DNA from: Streptacidiphilus anmyonensis
Lineage (GTDB): Bacteria; Actinomycetota; Actinomycetes; Streptomycetales; Streptomycetaceae
Reading direction: 5' to 3'
Assembly: GCF_000787855.1 (NCBI RefSeq)
Contig: NZ_BBPQ01000001.1
Coordinates: forward strand, 168,529 to 232,528
DNA length: 64,000 bases
Below the pieces are notes generated by a model. The model had not been told where the DNA came from and did not search any database. It worked only from the letters and a program-made list of their open reading frames with translations. Shown piece by piece: positions 51,930-63,143 of this stretch. The position numbers and the translations under genes are program-made. Numbering within the stretch: position 1 is the first letter of the stretch; the number at the start of each line of letters is the position of its first letter.

Positions 51930-52835
51930 TCAGAGCAGCGTGCTCCAGGCGATTCCGTCGAGGATGTCGTGCTCGCTGACGACCAGCTCGGCGGCCCCGG
52001 TCCGCTCCATGATCGCCAGCAGGACCAGGGCGCCCGCCACGATCACGTCGACCCGCCCCGGATGCATGACGGGGATCGCCGCGCGCTCCTCATGGGTGGA
52101 GGCCAGCAGCCGTGTCGCGACCGCCCGGACGTCCGCGACCGGGATCCGGGAGCGGTGGATCAACTCGCTCCGGTACGAGGGCAGCCCGAGAGCGATCCCG
52201 GCCACGGTGGTGACCGTCCCCGCCAGACCGACCAGCGTGGCCCCGGTGTCCAGCGGGACCGTCTCGGCGGCCTGGTCCAGCGCCTTGGCGATGTCGGCGC
52301 GCATCGCGTCGAAGTCCTCGCCGTGCCGCTCGGTCATCCGCACGCAGCCGATGTCGACCGAGCGGGCCGCCTCGACCCGGTCCGTGCCCAGCACGAACTC
52401 CGTCGAACCGCCGCCGAGATCGAAGACCAGGTAGGGGCCGCCCTCGCCGTTCAGCTCCTTGGTGGCGCCGGTGAAGGAGAGCTGCGCCTCCTCGTCGCCG
52501 GTGATCACCTCGGGGTCGACGCCGAGGATCTCGCGCACTCCGGCGACGAACTCCTCGCGGTTCTCCGCGTCACGCGAGGCGCTGGTGGCCACGAAGCGCA
52601 GCCGTGTCGCGCCGAGCTCGCGGATGATCGCGGCGTAGTCGCGGCAGGCGGCGAACGTCCGCTCCAGCGCCTCCGGCGCGAGCCGACCGGTGCGGTCCAC
52701 GCCCTGGCCGAGGCGGACGATGGTCATCCGGCGGTCCAGCTCGTGCAGCTCACCGGTCGCCGGGTCCAGGTCGGCGACGAGCAGGCGGATGGAGTTGGTG
52801 CCGCAGTCGACACCGGCCACTCGCGTCAGGCTCAC
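51930..52835 (-). CDS. Exopolyphosphatase / guanosine pentaphosphatase (Ppx/GppA) family
   Basis: The protein is 301 residues from the GTG at 52835, with GAGGAAGC upstream. Motifs: RVAGVDCGTNSIRLLVADLD, FVATSASRDAENREEF, ITGDEEAQLSF, YLVFDLGGGSTEFVLG and GLAGTVTTVAGIALG, all of the ASKHA fold. It hydrolyses polyphosphate or pppGpp, linking phosphate storage and stringent response. The length is the short form usual in actinobacteria. It overlaps the preceding DUF501 gene by 4 bp (GTGA), so it is translationally coupled. Confidence 0.92.
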   Translation of the reverse strand: MSLTRVAGVDCGTNSIRLLVADLDPATGELHELDRRMTIVRLGQGVDRTGRLAPEALERTFAACRDYAAIIRELGATRLRFVATSASRDAENREEFVAGVREILGVDPEVITGDEEAQLSFTGATKELNGEGGPYLVFDLGGGSTEFVLGTDRVEAARSVDIGCVRMTERHGEDFDAMRADIAKALDQAAETVPLDTGATLVGLAGTVTTVAGIALGLPSYRSELIHRSRIPVADVRAVATRLLASTHEERAAIPVMHPGRVDVIVAGALVLLAIMERTGAAELVVSEHDILDGIAWSTLL

Positions 52836-53392
52836 GCTTCCTCGCCCTCCGTCGTCGCATCCGCCGCCGGCTCGGCGGTCCCGTCGGCGCAGACGCACGG
52901 GCCCTTGCGCCACCACTCCGGCAGCGCGGCCAGCGCCTCGTCGCCGAGCGGGTTCACACCCGGACCCGCCGCCAGCGAGTGGCCGACCAGGACGTGCAGG
53001 CACTTGACCCGGTCCGGCATGCCGCCTGCGCTCGGGAAGCCCTCCAGCACCTCGATCGCGTCGCGACGGGCGATGTAGTCCTCGTGTGCCTTGCGGTAGC
53101 CCTCAGCGAGCTCCGGGTCCTCGGCGAGCCGGGCCGTCTGCTCCTTCATCATGCCGTCGGCCTCCAGCGTGCCGATCAGCGAGGCGGCGCGGGGGCAGGT
53201 CAGGTAGTAGAGGGTCGGGAACGGCGTGCCGTCCTCGAGGCGCGGGGCCGTCTCGACCACGTCGGGCAGGCCGCAGGGGCAGCGGTGGGCGACGGCGCGC
53301 AGGCCGCGCGGAACGCGGCCCAGCTGGGCCTCGACGGCGGCGCGGTCGGCCTCGGAGACAGGACCGGAAACGGGGGATTGGTCGTGCGACAT
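52832..53392 (-). CDS. DUF501 domain protein
   Basis: The protein is 186 residues. DUF501 marks: LGRVPRGLRAVAHRCPCGLPDVVETAPRLEDGTPFPTLYYLTCPRA with conserved Cys residues, GLMKEQ-like GMMKEQTARLAEDPELAEGYRKAHEDYIARRD, and the late GMPDRVKCLHVLVGHSLAAGPGVNPLGDEAL. The Cys cluster hints at a metal. No function has been established for the family, which sits between the FtsB-like gene and ppx in many actinobacteria, as here. Confidence 0.9.
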   Translation of the reverse strand: MSHDQSPVSGPVSEADRAAVEAQLGRVPRGLRAVAHRCPCGLPDVVETAPRLEDGTPFPTLYYLTCPRAASLIGTLEADGMMKEQTARLAEDPELAEGYRKAHEDYIARRDAIEVLEGFPSAGGMPDRVKCLHVLVGHSLAAGPGVNPLGDEALAALPEWWRKGPCVCADGTAEPAADATTEGEEA

Positions 53393-53414
53393 GTCTCTAT
53401 TCTTCAGTCATTCG

Positions 53415-53828
53415 TCAGTGTGCGACGTGGTCCGCCGTGTCGAGGGAGCCGAGCAGGCTCTGGTACCAGGGCTGTGAGGCCTGTTGCTGCGCCGTCGGCG
53501 ACGCGCTCGGCGTGGCCGAGGGGTTCACAGCTGTGAACGGGGTGTCGCCAGGAAAGGCGAAGTGGAGCCGCTGTCGTGCCTGCGCCTCGACGAACGCCGG
53601 GTCCTGCCAGCGGGCCTTCTCCCGGCGCAGCTCGTCCACCTGGCGCTGCGCCTGCTGCTGCGCCGCGCGCTGCTGGTCGATCTGCGAGCGCTGGGCGATG
53701 AACTGCCGCATCGGGTACGCGAGCGCGGCCACGAGCGCGCACACCACGAGGGCGAGCACGGCAGCGCGGCCGGTGAGCCGAGGCCGTTTCCGGCCCTGCT
53801 GCTGGTTGGCCACCGCTGTCCCTCCCAT
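53415..53828 (-). CDS. FtsB/DivIC-like septum formation initiator family protein
   Basis: The protein is 137 residues from the ATG at 53828; a GTG five codons later (53813) has an equally good GGGAGGG, so the start is uncertain. A basic N-terminus is followed by one membrane helix (about 21-42) and a coiled coil (QIDQQRAAQQQAQRQVDELRREKARWQDP). The family motif DPAFVEAQARQRLHFAFPGD follows. Such proteins scaffold the division septum with FtsL and FtsQ. It lies between enolase and DUF501, the usual actinobacterial order. Confidence 0.88.
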   Translation of the reverse strand: MGGTAVANQQQGRKRPRLTGRAAVLALVVCALVAALAYPMRQFIAQRSQIDQQRAAQQQAQRQVDELRREKARWQDPAFVEAQARQRLHFAFPGDTPFTAVNPSATPSASPTAQQQASQPWYQSLLGSLDTADHVAH

Positions 53829-53965
53829 GTTCGCAGCCCCTCCGTGCCCTGTGCGCTCCATGACCTGTGGACGCCGGGCCCTGTGGGCTCCGTGCCCCGT
53901 GCGCGACGACGCCCCGCCGCCCCCACCCTAGAGGGTGAAGGCGACGAGGCGTTGGAGGAGCAGGC

Positions 53966-56205
<2,240 letters not shown>

Positions 56206-56485
56206 CCTCACGGTGGACAGGACTCGGCGTCCCGTTCGACGGGTGTCCACTGCTGTGGACCTCAGGGAGGCTAAGCGGGTTTTCATATGAATCTCAATCA
56301 CGACACGAATCCCACTGTTTCGCACACTTCCCACTCGTCACGGAATCGCCGCACCGCACATGGGTTGACCTGCGGTTCTCGCATTGGCGCGGTATCAGCT
56401 GTGAGCTGCGTTACGGCACATCAATGGAGAAAGCGCTAAGCGACGCGCTCACGCCGAGTTTCTGACGAAACGTCGTCAACGCTTT
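56206..56485. other. AT-richer upstream region of the Rpf gene
   Basis: 280 bp with lower GC than its surroundings and no supported gene. It should hold the Rpf promoter. CATATGAATCTCAATCACG near 56284-56302 is the most AT-rich part. Confidence 0.45.
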
Positions 56486-57679
56486 TCAGCCGCGCACAAG
56501 GACTCGTCGGCGCGATCTGCGCCATTCCGACAGCGCCGTCCGTACCTGAGCGTCGGTGAGAACGGCCCGCACTCCGATCCACGGGAGCGCCCGTCCGACG
56601 ATCTCGGCCAACCGCTCCCGGACGACCGCCTCCCCCAGCAGGTCCGACGCCTCGCAGGTCCGGACGACATCGACGTAGACGGACCTGACGCGCTGGAAGC
56701 CGACGTACCAGCGCAGGTCGGCCTCCAGGCCCTTGACGGCCTTGGGCGCGACCCCACGCACCGCCCGCCGCCAGATCGCCCGCACCCTGCGGCGCTCCAC
56801 CTCGTTGCGGTAGCCGAAGCGCTCCAGGTGCATGGCCAGGTCGTGCAACGGGTCGCCGACCATGGCGAGTTCCCAGTCGATCAGCGTGGGCGTCCCGCCG
56901 TCGGCGGGGACGATGATGTTGCCGGCGTGGAGGTCGCCGTGGAGCAGGATGAACGGACGGCTCGTCAGCGGCGGCACGCGATCGGCGAAGCGCTGCAACG
57001 CGTCGTCGGGGAAGGCGAGTCCGCGCAACAGCGGCCCGTAGTCGCGCAGTACGGCGGGGGCCGTCTCCTGCTGGGCGTAGCGCACCTGCGCCATGAGGAA
57101 GCCCCGACTGTCGCCGTCGCTCGGCCAGTCCTCGGGTCGCCTCGGCAGCTTCTCCACGCGAACGGCCGCCAACTCGGCGAAGAAGGCAGCCAGCCAGGCG
57201 TGGATCCGCTCCTCGGGGACCGCGTTGCCGCGCAGCCGACGATCCGCCAAGGACTCACCCGGCGTGAAGGAGTGAAGGCGTTCGTTCAGCACCTGGGGAG
57301 CGCCGCCCACGCAGCCCTTGAGCGACTCCAGGATCTCCGTCTCCGACCACACGACCCGGTCGAAGCAGTACGTCTGACGTCGTGGCGACCGGAGCAGGGC
57401 CGGGGTTCCGCCCAGGTCGACCTCGACGTTCCGGTGTCGGAATCCCGTCAGCGCGACCCCATGACGAGCCAGCCACCAGACCGTCAACCCCGGGCACAGC
57501 CAGAAAGCCACCGCGAGCCGGCGTTTGGCCTTGGTGGCGCTGGGGTGAGGGTCCGGGCCTGGGATGGCTGCCCCCGCATGAGGAGAGGCGGTCGATGTTT
57601 GACCGCACTCTACTGCGGGAACTCGTGCCTCGCTCGACGGACTGGCCCATCGCAGCCGACCAATCTCACCTGGGGACAA
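56486..57679 (-). CDS. Phosphotransferase (APH-like kinase fold)
   Basis: The frame gives up to 397 residues, but the first 45-70 look non-native and the start is uncertain: the TTG at 57679 overlaps the preceding HAD gene by 14 bp. The kinase core is clear: RPFILLHGDLHAGNIIVPADGG (Brenner motif HGDLHAGN, catalytic Asp) and TLIDWELAMVGDPLHDLAMHLERFGYRN (metal Asp). Upstream is DRVVWSETEILESLKG. Similar enzymes phosphorylate aminoglycosides, choline, sugars or homoserine; the substrate here is not known. It is the last gene of a GntR-HAD-kinase operon. Confidence 0.8.
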   Translation of the reverse strand: MSPGEIGRLRWASPSSEARVPAVECGQTSTASPHAGAAIPGPDPHPSATKAKRRLAVAFWLCPGLTVWWLARHGVALTGFRHRNVEVDLGGTPALLRSPRRQTYCFDRVVWSETEILESLKGCVGGAPQVLNERLHSFTPGESLADRRLRGNAVPEERIHAWLAAFFAELAAVRVEKLPRRPEDWPSDGDSRGFLMAQVRYAQQETAPAVLRDYGPLLRGLAFPDDALQRFADRVPPLTSRPFILLHGDLHAGNIIVPADGGTPTLIDWELAMVGDPLHDLAMHLERFGYRNEVERRRVRAIWRRAVRGVAPKAVKGLEADLRWYVGFQRVRSVYVDVVRTCEASDLLGEAVVRERLAEIVGRALPWIGVRAVLTDAQVRTALSEWRRSRRRVLVRG

Positions 57680-58364
57680 AAGCCCTGGTCAGAACCTCCA
57701 TCTCGGCCACGACCGCACGCGCTCCGAGTTCGGTCAGGCGAGCGGCGTTCGTCCTGCCCTCCGGAACGAACCCGATGAAGGCGATGCCTGCCTCCCGCGC
57801 CGCCTCGGCGTCGGCCTCCGAGTCACCGATCAGGGCCACTCCGGCCCGGTCGACCACGCCCAGGCCGCGCAGCGCCCGCTCGATGCAGTCGGAGTGCGGC
57901 TTCATCCGCCACGGCTCCCGCGGATCGCGACCGTGTATGCCTCCGGTGAAACGTTCCAGCAGTCCTTCTCTTCTCAAGCAGCCGTCGATCGCGTCCCACG
58001 CGTTGTTGCTCGCCACCGCCAACGGGATCGACAGACCCTCGATCAGGTCCCGCACCCCGGGCGTCAGCTGCGCCGTCGAGACGGCCTCGCACTCCCGCTC
58101 GGTCAGCCACTTCTCCGCCTCCGCGAGCGCGGCGCTCGCCACGCCCCGCATCCTCCGCAGGATCGTGTGAGCGTTCCGCTCCTGCTCCAGACCGGTCAGG
58201 TCCGCATCGTGCCCGCGAAGGATCTCGCGGAGGTCATCGGCCATCCGTCCGGTGTCATGTCCCTCGAAGAGGCGGCAGACGGGTCCGTCGAAATCGAAGA
58301 GCAAGGCGCGCACATCCGCGGTCCATGCCCGGTCGAGCGCGAATCCTGATGCGGGTGGGATCAT
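57666..58364 (-). CDS. HAD family hydrolase
   Basis: The protein is 232 residues from the ATG at 58364, which shares one base with the GntR stop (TGATG). Motif I is LLFDFDGPVCRLF (nucleophile Asp; the usual T of DxDGT is P), motif II PLAVASNN, motif III Lys in WRMKPHSDCIERAL, and motif IV GVALIGDSEADAEAAREAG. It is a phosphatase-type HAD-IA. Coupled to a kinase-fold protein, it may act on the same phosphorylated small molecule; this is inference. Confidence 0.88.
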   Translation of the reverse strand: MIPPASGFALDRAWTADVRALLFDFDGPVCRLFEGHDTGRMADDLREILRGHDADLTGLEQERNAHTILRRMRGVASAALAEAEKWLTERECEAVSTAQLTPGVRDLIEGLSIPLAVASNNAWDAIDGCLRREGLLERFTGGIHGRDPREPWRMKPHSDCIERALRGLGVVDRAGVALIGDSEADAEAAREAGIAFIGFVPEGRTNAARLTELGARAVVAEMEVLTRAFVPR

Positions 58365-59182
58365 CAGGCCAGTTTGTAGGGGCGTGCCCGCCCTGACCAG
58401 ACGGACTCGAACCATCGCTCCGCCGTCGCGACCGGTATCTCGAACAGTGGCGCCTCCAGTCCGAACACGTCCTGGATCTTTGTGGGTTCGCCGTCTCCGA
58501 GCGGAACGTCCCGGTCCAGGAACTCGTACAGCCCCTGGAGGGCGAGCCGGCGGTTGACGATGTAGAGCTTCATGACCGGCGTCAGCGGCACCGCCTTGAT
58601 GTCGACCGTGAAGACGCCCTCCGGCTCGTCGATCGCCAGGGTCTCCAAAGTCAGCTGCAACGACCGTACTTGGTGGCGGGTGATCTCCGCCTGCCGCATC
58701 CGGGGAGCCGGATCGTCGGGGTCGGCCACCGCGTAGGGCACCGCCAGCTTGGCGGTCGGATCGGGCAGCAGCAGGCGCAACCGGATCTCGCGCGGCGGCG
58801 AGGCGCCCCCCAGGGCCCTCAGCCGGTCGAGCTTGGGCGCCAGGCTCAGCGCCAGCGTCTCCGCCGTGAACCCGAAGTAGTCGATGGCGACCTCGGATTC
58901 GGCGAGCACCCGGTCCAGGATGTCGTCCAGCACGTCGATCGCCTGGGACGACTGGGGCTCGCCCGCCGCGTCGGCGACGACGGGAGGAGCGCCCCGGCCC
59001 CCCGTGATCAGTCCCTCGGCCAGGAGTTCACGCAGCGCCCTCTGCACCGTGGACGGCGCCACGTCGTACTGGTGGGCCATGACGCCCCGCGACGGCAGGC
59101 GTTCGCCGGGCCGCATGGCCTTGATCTGGTCCCGCAGCGCCGCGACGACCCGCTCGGTCGCCGTCTCCGGCTCCGCGCCCAT
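58364..59182 (-). CDS. GntR-type winged-helix regulator with unusual C-terminal domain
   Basis: The protein is 272 residues from the ATG at 59182, preceded by GGGGAGG; a GTG at 59191 would place the ribosome site too close. The N-terminal wHTH (about 8-75) contains RPGERLPSRGVMAHQYDVAPSTVQRALRELLAEGLITGG in parts. The C-terminal part (about 90-272) is not the common FCD or UTRA domain that I can recognise; it includes IRLRLLLPDPTAKLAVPYAV. It heads the operon with HAD and kinase genes and probably binds the AAGTTGAC motifs upstream. Confidence 0.85.
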   Translation of the reverse strand: MGAEPETATERVVAALRDQIKAMRPGERLPSRGVMAHQYDVAPSTVQRALRELLAEGLITGGRGAPPVVADAAGEPQSSQAIDVLDDILDRVLAESEVAIDYFGFTAETLALSLAPKLDRLRALGGASPPREIRLRLLLPDPTAKLAVPYAVADPDDPAPRMRQAEITRHQVRSLQLTLETLAIDEPEGVFTVDIKAVPLTPVMKLYIVNRRLALQGLYEFLDRDVPLGDGEPTKIQDVFGLEAPLFEIPVATAERWFESVWSGRARPYKLA

Positions 59183-59241
59183 ACGCGCCACCTCCCCGCC
59201 GGTTGACTACCCATTTTGAGCCAGTCAGGAACTGTCCACCA

Positions 59242-59331
59242 GAAGTTGACCGCACGTCAGTTTATGGATCAGTCAACTTCGGGACAATTCCCGTAGTGGT
59301 GGTCATCTCGGTCAGCTTGCGCCAAGTTGAC
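59242..59331. promoter_or_regulatory. AAGTTGAC motif cluster upstream of the GntR operon
   Basis: GAAGTTGAC (59242-59250) and its exact complement GTCAACTTC (59272-59280) form an inverted pair 21 bp apart. GTCAGCTT (59311-59318) and AAGTTGAC (59324-59331) form a second, closer pair with one mismatch. A related GGTTGAC is at 59201. They sit between the divergent GntR gene and the small membrane-protein gene. Confidence 0.6.
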
Positions 59332-59437
59332 CGAGTCGGCCACGACGGGGGAAGCAGCATCCCGGCGCCGGCCGACGCTGTCCGGCACCCGTGTCTCCCC
59401 CTCCCCTGAGCCGCTGCGGGTTCCGAGGAGGAAATCC

Positions 59438-59638
59438 ATGAAGGCACTGTTCCGCCCACCAGGTGTCGCCACCGCACTCGCACTCGTCCTGCTGGTCGAG
59501 TGGTGGGTCACCCGGCACGTCCCCGGCCTGGGCTTCGCCCTGCTGGCGGCGACGGCTCTGTTCAAGAAGCAGTACGCGCAGGGCGCGCAGCTCTGCATCA
59601 CCCTGTTCGCGCTCTACGTCCTGCTCAACCGCCGCTGA
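59438..59638 (+). CDS. Small double-pass membrane protein
   Basis: The protein is 66 residues from the ATG at 59438, with a strong GAGGAGG. It has two hydrophobic stretches (VATALALVLLVEWWVTRHV and GLGFALLAATALF) and a third weaker one (LCITLFALYVLL) with a QYAQGAQ loop. I do not know the function. It is divergent from the GntR operon and may be regulated by the same motif cluster. Its last 14 bp overlap the convergent P450 gene. Confidence 0.7.
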   Translation: MKALFRPPGVATALALVLLVEWWVTRHVPGLGFALLAATALFKKQYAQGAQLCITLFALYVLLNRR

Positions 59639-60866
59639 CGGAGAACTCCACCGGCAGTTGCCTGAGCCCCCGCATGATGAGGCCGCCGCGCCAGCGCAGT
59701 TCGGCTGGGTCGGCGGCCAACGTGATGTCCGGGACGCGGCGCAGCAGGGCGGAGAGGGCGTACTGGGCCTCGAGCCGTGCCAGCGGAGCGCCGATGCAGT
59801 AGTGGATGCCGAGGCCGAAGGCGATGTGGGGGTTGTCCCGGCGGGCGAGGTCGAGGGTGTCCGGGCCCGGGAAGCGGGCGGGATCGCGGTCGGCGGCGGC
59901 GAGGACGACCAGGACCGGATCGCCCGGGGCGATGTCCTGGCCGCCGAGGGTGAGCGGCTCGGTGGCGAAGCGCCAGGTGGCGATCTCGACCGGGCCGTCG
60001 AAGCGGAGCAGTTCCTCGACGGCCGACTCCAGCGGCGCGGTCTCGCCCCGGGACAGGGCCCCCTGCAGCCCCGTCCGCTGCTCGGGGTGGGTGAGCAGCG
60101 CGAACATGCCGTTGCCGATGAGGTTGACCGTGGTCTCGAAGCCGGCGAAGAGCAGGATGAAGGCCATCGCTGCGGCCTCGTTCTCGGTCAGGTGCTCGCC
60201 GTGGTCACTGGCCCGGATCAGGCCGGAGATCAGATCCTCGCCCAGGTCCGCGCGCTTGCGGTGGATCAGCTCGGCCAGGTAGCCGCGCATCTTCTTCACG
60301 GCCCGGCCGACGCCGCCGCGCGGCGACTGGCCGTGGTGGATCATCATCCCCGCCCAGTCGCGGAAGTCGTCCTGGTCCTCGCGCGGCACCCCGAGCAGGT
60401 CGCAGATGGCGTAGATCGGCAGCGGAAACGCGAACTCGTGGATCAGGTCCGCGGTGCCGCGCTGCGCGAAGCCGTCGATCAGGCGGTCTGTGATCTCCCG
60501 CACACGCGGCTCGAACGCCGCGATCCGGCGCGGTGTGAACGCCTTCGAGACGAGGCGGCGCAGCCGGGTGTGGTCCGGCGGGTCGATGTTGAGCAGGTGC
60601 GTCATCAGGTCCGCGCTGCGTTCGCCCGGGATGCCGACGCGCCCGCTGCGGTGCGCCTGGAGGCTGTGTTTCGCCGGGTTCTTGCTCAGTCGCGTGTCCG
60701 CCAGCGCCTGGCGTGCGTCGGTGTAACGCGTCACCAGCCAGGCGTCGACCCCGCTCGGCAGCGTCGTCCAGTGCACCGGCGCGTGCTCCCGCAGCCAGGC
60801 GTACGCGGGGTAGGGATTCGCTGCGAACTCATGCGAAAAGAGCGGAGGCGGGGAGACATCGTGCAC
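59625..60866 (-). CDS. Cytochrome P450 (bacterial class I, CYP107-like)
   Basis: The protein is 413 residues from the GTG at 60866. The I-helix motif LLFAGFETTVNLI (AGxxT) is intact, ExxR is VEELLRF, and the heme-thiolate motif is FGLGIHYCIGAPLARLEA with Cys near residue 357. It needs external electron donors; no ferredoxin gene is adjacent. The substrate is unknown. TAACGT lies 6 nt before the GTG and no Shine-Dalgarno sequence is seen, so the message is probably leaderless. It overlaps a small membrane-protein gene at the 3' end by 14 bp. Confidence 0.94.
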   Translation of the reverse strand: MHDVSPPPLFSHEFAANPYPAYAWLREHAPVHWTTLPSGVDAWLVTRYTDARQALADTRLSKNPAKHSLQAHRSGRVGIPGERSADLMTHLLNIDPPDHTRLRRLVSKAFTPRRIAAFEPRVREITDRLIDGFAQRGTADLIHEFAFPLPIYAICDLLGVPREDQDDFRDWAGMMIHHGQSPRGGVGRAVKKMRGYLAELIHRKRADLGEDLISGLIRASDHGEHLTENEAAAMAFILLFAGFETTVNLIGNGMFALLTHPEQRTGLQGALSRGETAPLESAVEELLRFDGPVEIATWRFATEPLTLGGQDIAPGDPVLVVLAAADRDPARFPGPDTLDLARRDNPHIAFGLGIHYCIGAPLARLEAQYALSALLRRVPDITLAADPAELRWRGGLIMRGLRQLPVEFSVSGG

Positions 60867-61011
60867 GCCCCGACGTTAGCCGTTCGGCAAGGTGGGCAGA
60901 GACACACTGTCGAACCCACCGGTAGTGAGCTTACGATCGCCCGCAGCGATCGGACCGTGCGGGGGTCCGGGACGTGACGCGCGACGAGGCGCGGGAAATG
61001 GGGTTCGGGGC

Positions 61012-61806
61012 ATGGAGCTGAAGGGCGCTGTCGTCGTCATCACGGGCGCGGCCGGCGGCATCGGCGCGGCGTTGGCTCGGCGGTTCGCCGCGGAGGGCGC
61101 GCGCGGCCTGCTGCTCGCCGATCTCGACGGTGGAAAGGTCGAGGACCTGGCCCAGGAGCTGGACCGTGCCGGCTGCCACACCGTCGGCGTGGCCAGCGAC
61201 GTCTCGCGCGAGAGCGATGTGCGCGCACTGGTCGACACCGCCGAGAAGCACCTCGGCCCGGTGGACCTGTTCTGCAGCAACGCCGGCATCGGCAGCGGCG
61301 CGGGCATCGAGGCCCGCAACGAGGTCTGGCAGGCGAACTGGGACATCAACGTGATGGCCCACGTCTACGCGGCACGCGCCGTGCTGCCCGGGATGCTGAA
61401 GCGGGGCCGCGGCTACCTCCTGAACACCGCGAGCGCGGCCGGCCTGCTGCAGATGCCCGGCGACGCGGCCTACACGGCCACCAAGCACGCGGCGGTGGCC
61501 TTCGCCGAGTGGCTGGCCGTCACCTACGGCTCCCAGGGCATCCACGTCAGCGCGCTCTGCCCGCAGGGCGTCCACAGCGGGATGACCGCCCGCGACGACG
61601 TCCGCGCGGTCCTGACCGCTTTCGGCAAGCTCATCGAGCCGGAGGCGGTGGCGGACGCGGTGGTCCACGGCCTGGCGGAGGAGCGCTTCCTGATCCTCCC
61701 CCACGAGGAGGTCGCGACCTACGAACGCAACCGCACCGCGGACCGCGACGCGTGGCTGACGGGCATGCGCAAGGCCGTCGCGGCGCTCCCGCAGCTGGGC
61801 GCCTGA
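61012..61806 (+). CDS. SDR family oxidoreductase
   Basis: The protein is 264 residues from the ATG at 61012; the frame is open upstream but the family start is here (MELKGAVVVITGAAGGIGAA). Cofactor motif TGAAGGIG (NAD(P)), NNAG variant CSNAGIGSG, catalytic Ser in TASAAGLLQ, and YTATK with Tyr and Lys. The length is classical SDR. The substrate is unknown. It stands between the P450 and the LLM gene, divergent from the P450 across 145 bp. Confidence 0.9.
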   Translation: MELKGAVVVITGAAGGIGAALARRFAAEGARGLLLADLDGGKVEDLAQELDRAGCHTVGVASDVSRESDVRALVDTAEKHLGPVDLFCSNAGIGSGAGIEARNEVWQANWDINVMAHVYAARAVLPGMLKRGRGYLLNTASAAGLLQMPGDAAYTATKHAAVAFAEWLAVTYGSQGIHVSALCPQGVHSGMTARDDVRAVLTAFGKLIEPEAVADAVVHGLAEERFLILPHEEVATYERNRTADRDAWLTGMRKAVAALPQLGA

Positions 61807-61982
61807 GCGGCCCGGGCCTCCGACGGCCTCTTGACCGGCTTCCGGCGGCTTGCGGCGGCCGCACAGGCGGCTTCCGCCGCCGTCCCGCGTCGCTGTCATC
61901 CGGATGGACCTGGCATCCGAGGGGTGACGGCGATGGAGGACGGCGGCTGTCCTGGCGACCGGGGACGGGCCCGCCGCCGCGG

Positions 61983-62984
61983 TCAGCTCGGACTGACCGC
62001 CTTCACCGCCGCGGCCAGGGCACGCGCGCCCTGGTCCGGCGTGGGCAGCAGGGCCGGAACCGGCACCGTCACGCCGTTCTCGACGTAGGCGGTGATCCGC
62101 TCCCGGCAGCGTTCCGGCGAGCCGTGCACGATCAGCGCGTCCACGACCTCGTCCGGGACCGAGGCGGCGGCGGTCTTCCGATCGCCCGCCGCCCAGTTCT
62201 TCCAGAGCGGCTCCAGCGCGTCCCCGCGCCCGAGCCAGCGGTGGAACTCCGCGTAGGCGGGGACGGTCAGATAGGCCGCGATCAGCCGACGGCCGAGCGT
62301 GCGGGCGTAGTCCACGTCCTCCGTCGGGCAGACGAAGATCCGCGCCACGACCTCCTTGCCGTGGTCCGGCCCCGCCTCGGCGTCGAAGACGCCGCGCGCC
62401 GTCGGCACGTCCTCCGGCGCCAGCCAGTTGAGGATCGTCCCGTCCGCCTCCCGCGCCGCGAGCCGCAGCATCCCGGGCCGCAGCGCGGCCAGCAGCACGG
62501 GCGGCGTGTGCGCCGGGACGCGGTCCAGCCGGAACCTTCGCACGGAGAAGGTCGTGAACTCCTCCGTCACTGGTTGTCCCGTGAACGCCGCGCGCAGGAA
62601 CCGCAGCACGTCGCGGCTGCGCCGGAACGGCTCCTCGAACGGAATGGCGTTCCAGTCGTGGACGATGACCGGCGAGGACGCGCCGACGCCCAGCTGGAAC
62701 CGTCCCGGAGCAGCCTCGGCCAGCGCGGCGGCCTGCATCGCCAGCAGCGCCGGGCCACGCGTGTGAACGGGCACGATCGCGGTCCCGAGCCGCAGCTGCG
62801 GCGCCCAGACGGAGGCCAGGGCCAACGGCGTGAACGCGTCCGCGCCGGCCGTCTCCATCGACCACAGATCGGTGAAGCCGAGATCCGGCAGCGATTCCAC
62901 GAGGGCGCGCTGCGCGGCCAGCGGAATGCCGTCGAGCGGAAACGTGAGGCCCCAACGTGCGGGGGCGGTGGGGGTGGACGTCAT
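61983..62984 (-). CDS. LLM class flavin/F420-dependent oxidoreductase
   Basis: The protein is 333 residues from the ATG at 62984; an upstream frame extension is Arg-rich and unlikely. The luciferase-like TIM barrel has RWGLTFPLDGIP, VESLPDLGFTDLWSMETAGADAFTPLALAS, RLGTAIVPVHTRGPALLAMQAAALAEAAPGRFQLGVGASS, and PVLLAALRPGMLRLAAREADGTILNWL. These are marks of the F420-dependent group. It transfers hydride between F420H2 or FMNH2 and an unknown substrate. Confidence 0.88.
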   Translation of the reverse strand: MTSTPTAPARWGLTFPLDGIPLAAQRALVESLPDLGFTDLWSMETAGADAFTPLALASVWAPQLRLGTAIVPVHTRGPALLAMQAAALAEAAPGRFQLGVGASSPVIVHDWNAIPFEEPFRRSRDVLRFLRAAFTGQPVTEEFTTFSVRRFRLDRVPAHTPPVLLAALRPGMLRLAAREADGTILNWLAPEDVPTARGVFDAEAGPDHGKEVVARIFVCPTEDVDYARTLGRRLIAAYLTVPAYAEFHRWLGRGDALEPLWKNWAAGDRKTAAASVPDEVVDALIVHGSPERCRERITAYVENGVTVPVPALLPTPDQGARALAAAVKAVSPS

Positions 62985-63143
62985 GGGCCGATGCCACCAC
63001 GCTGCCGACGCGCGGACAAGGGGGCACGCGTGTGAGGAACACCCGATGGACGTGACCGGCTCCACGCGCCGCACAGCCGAACGAGGCACGTGGAACGACG
63101 GACGGGGCGACGGACGCTCGGGCGAGGCAGGCCGATCGGACCG

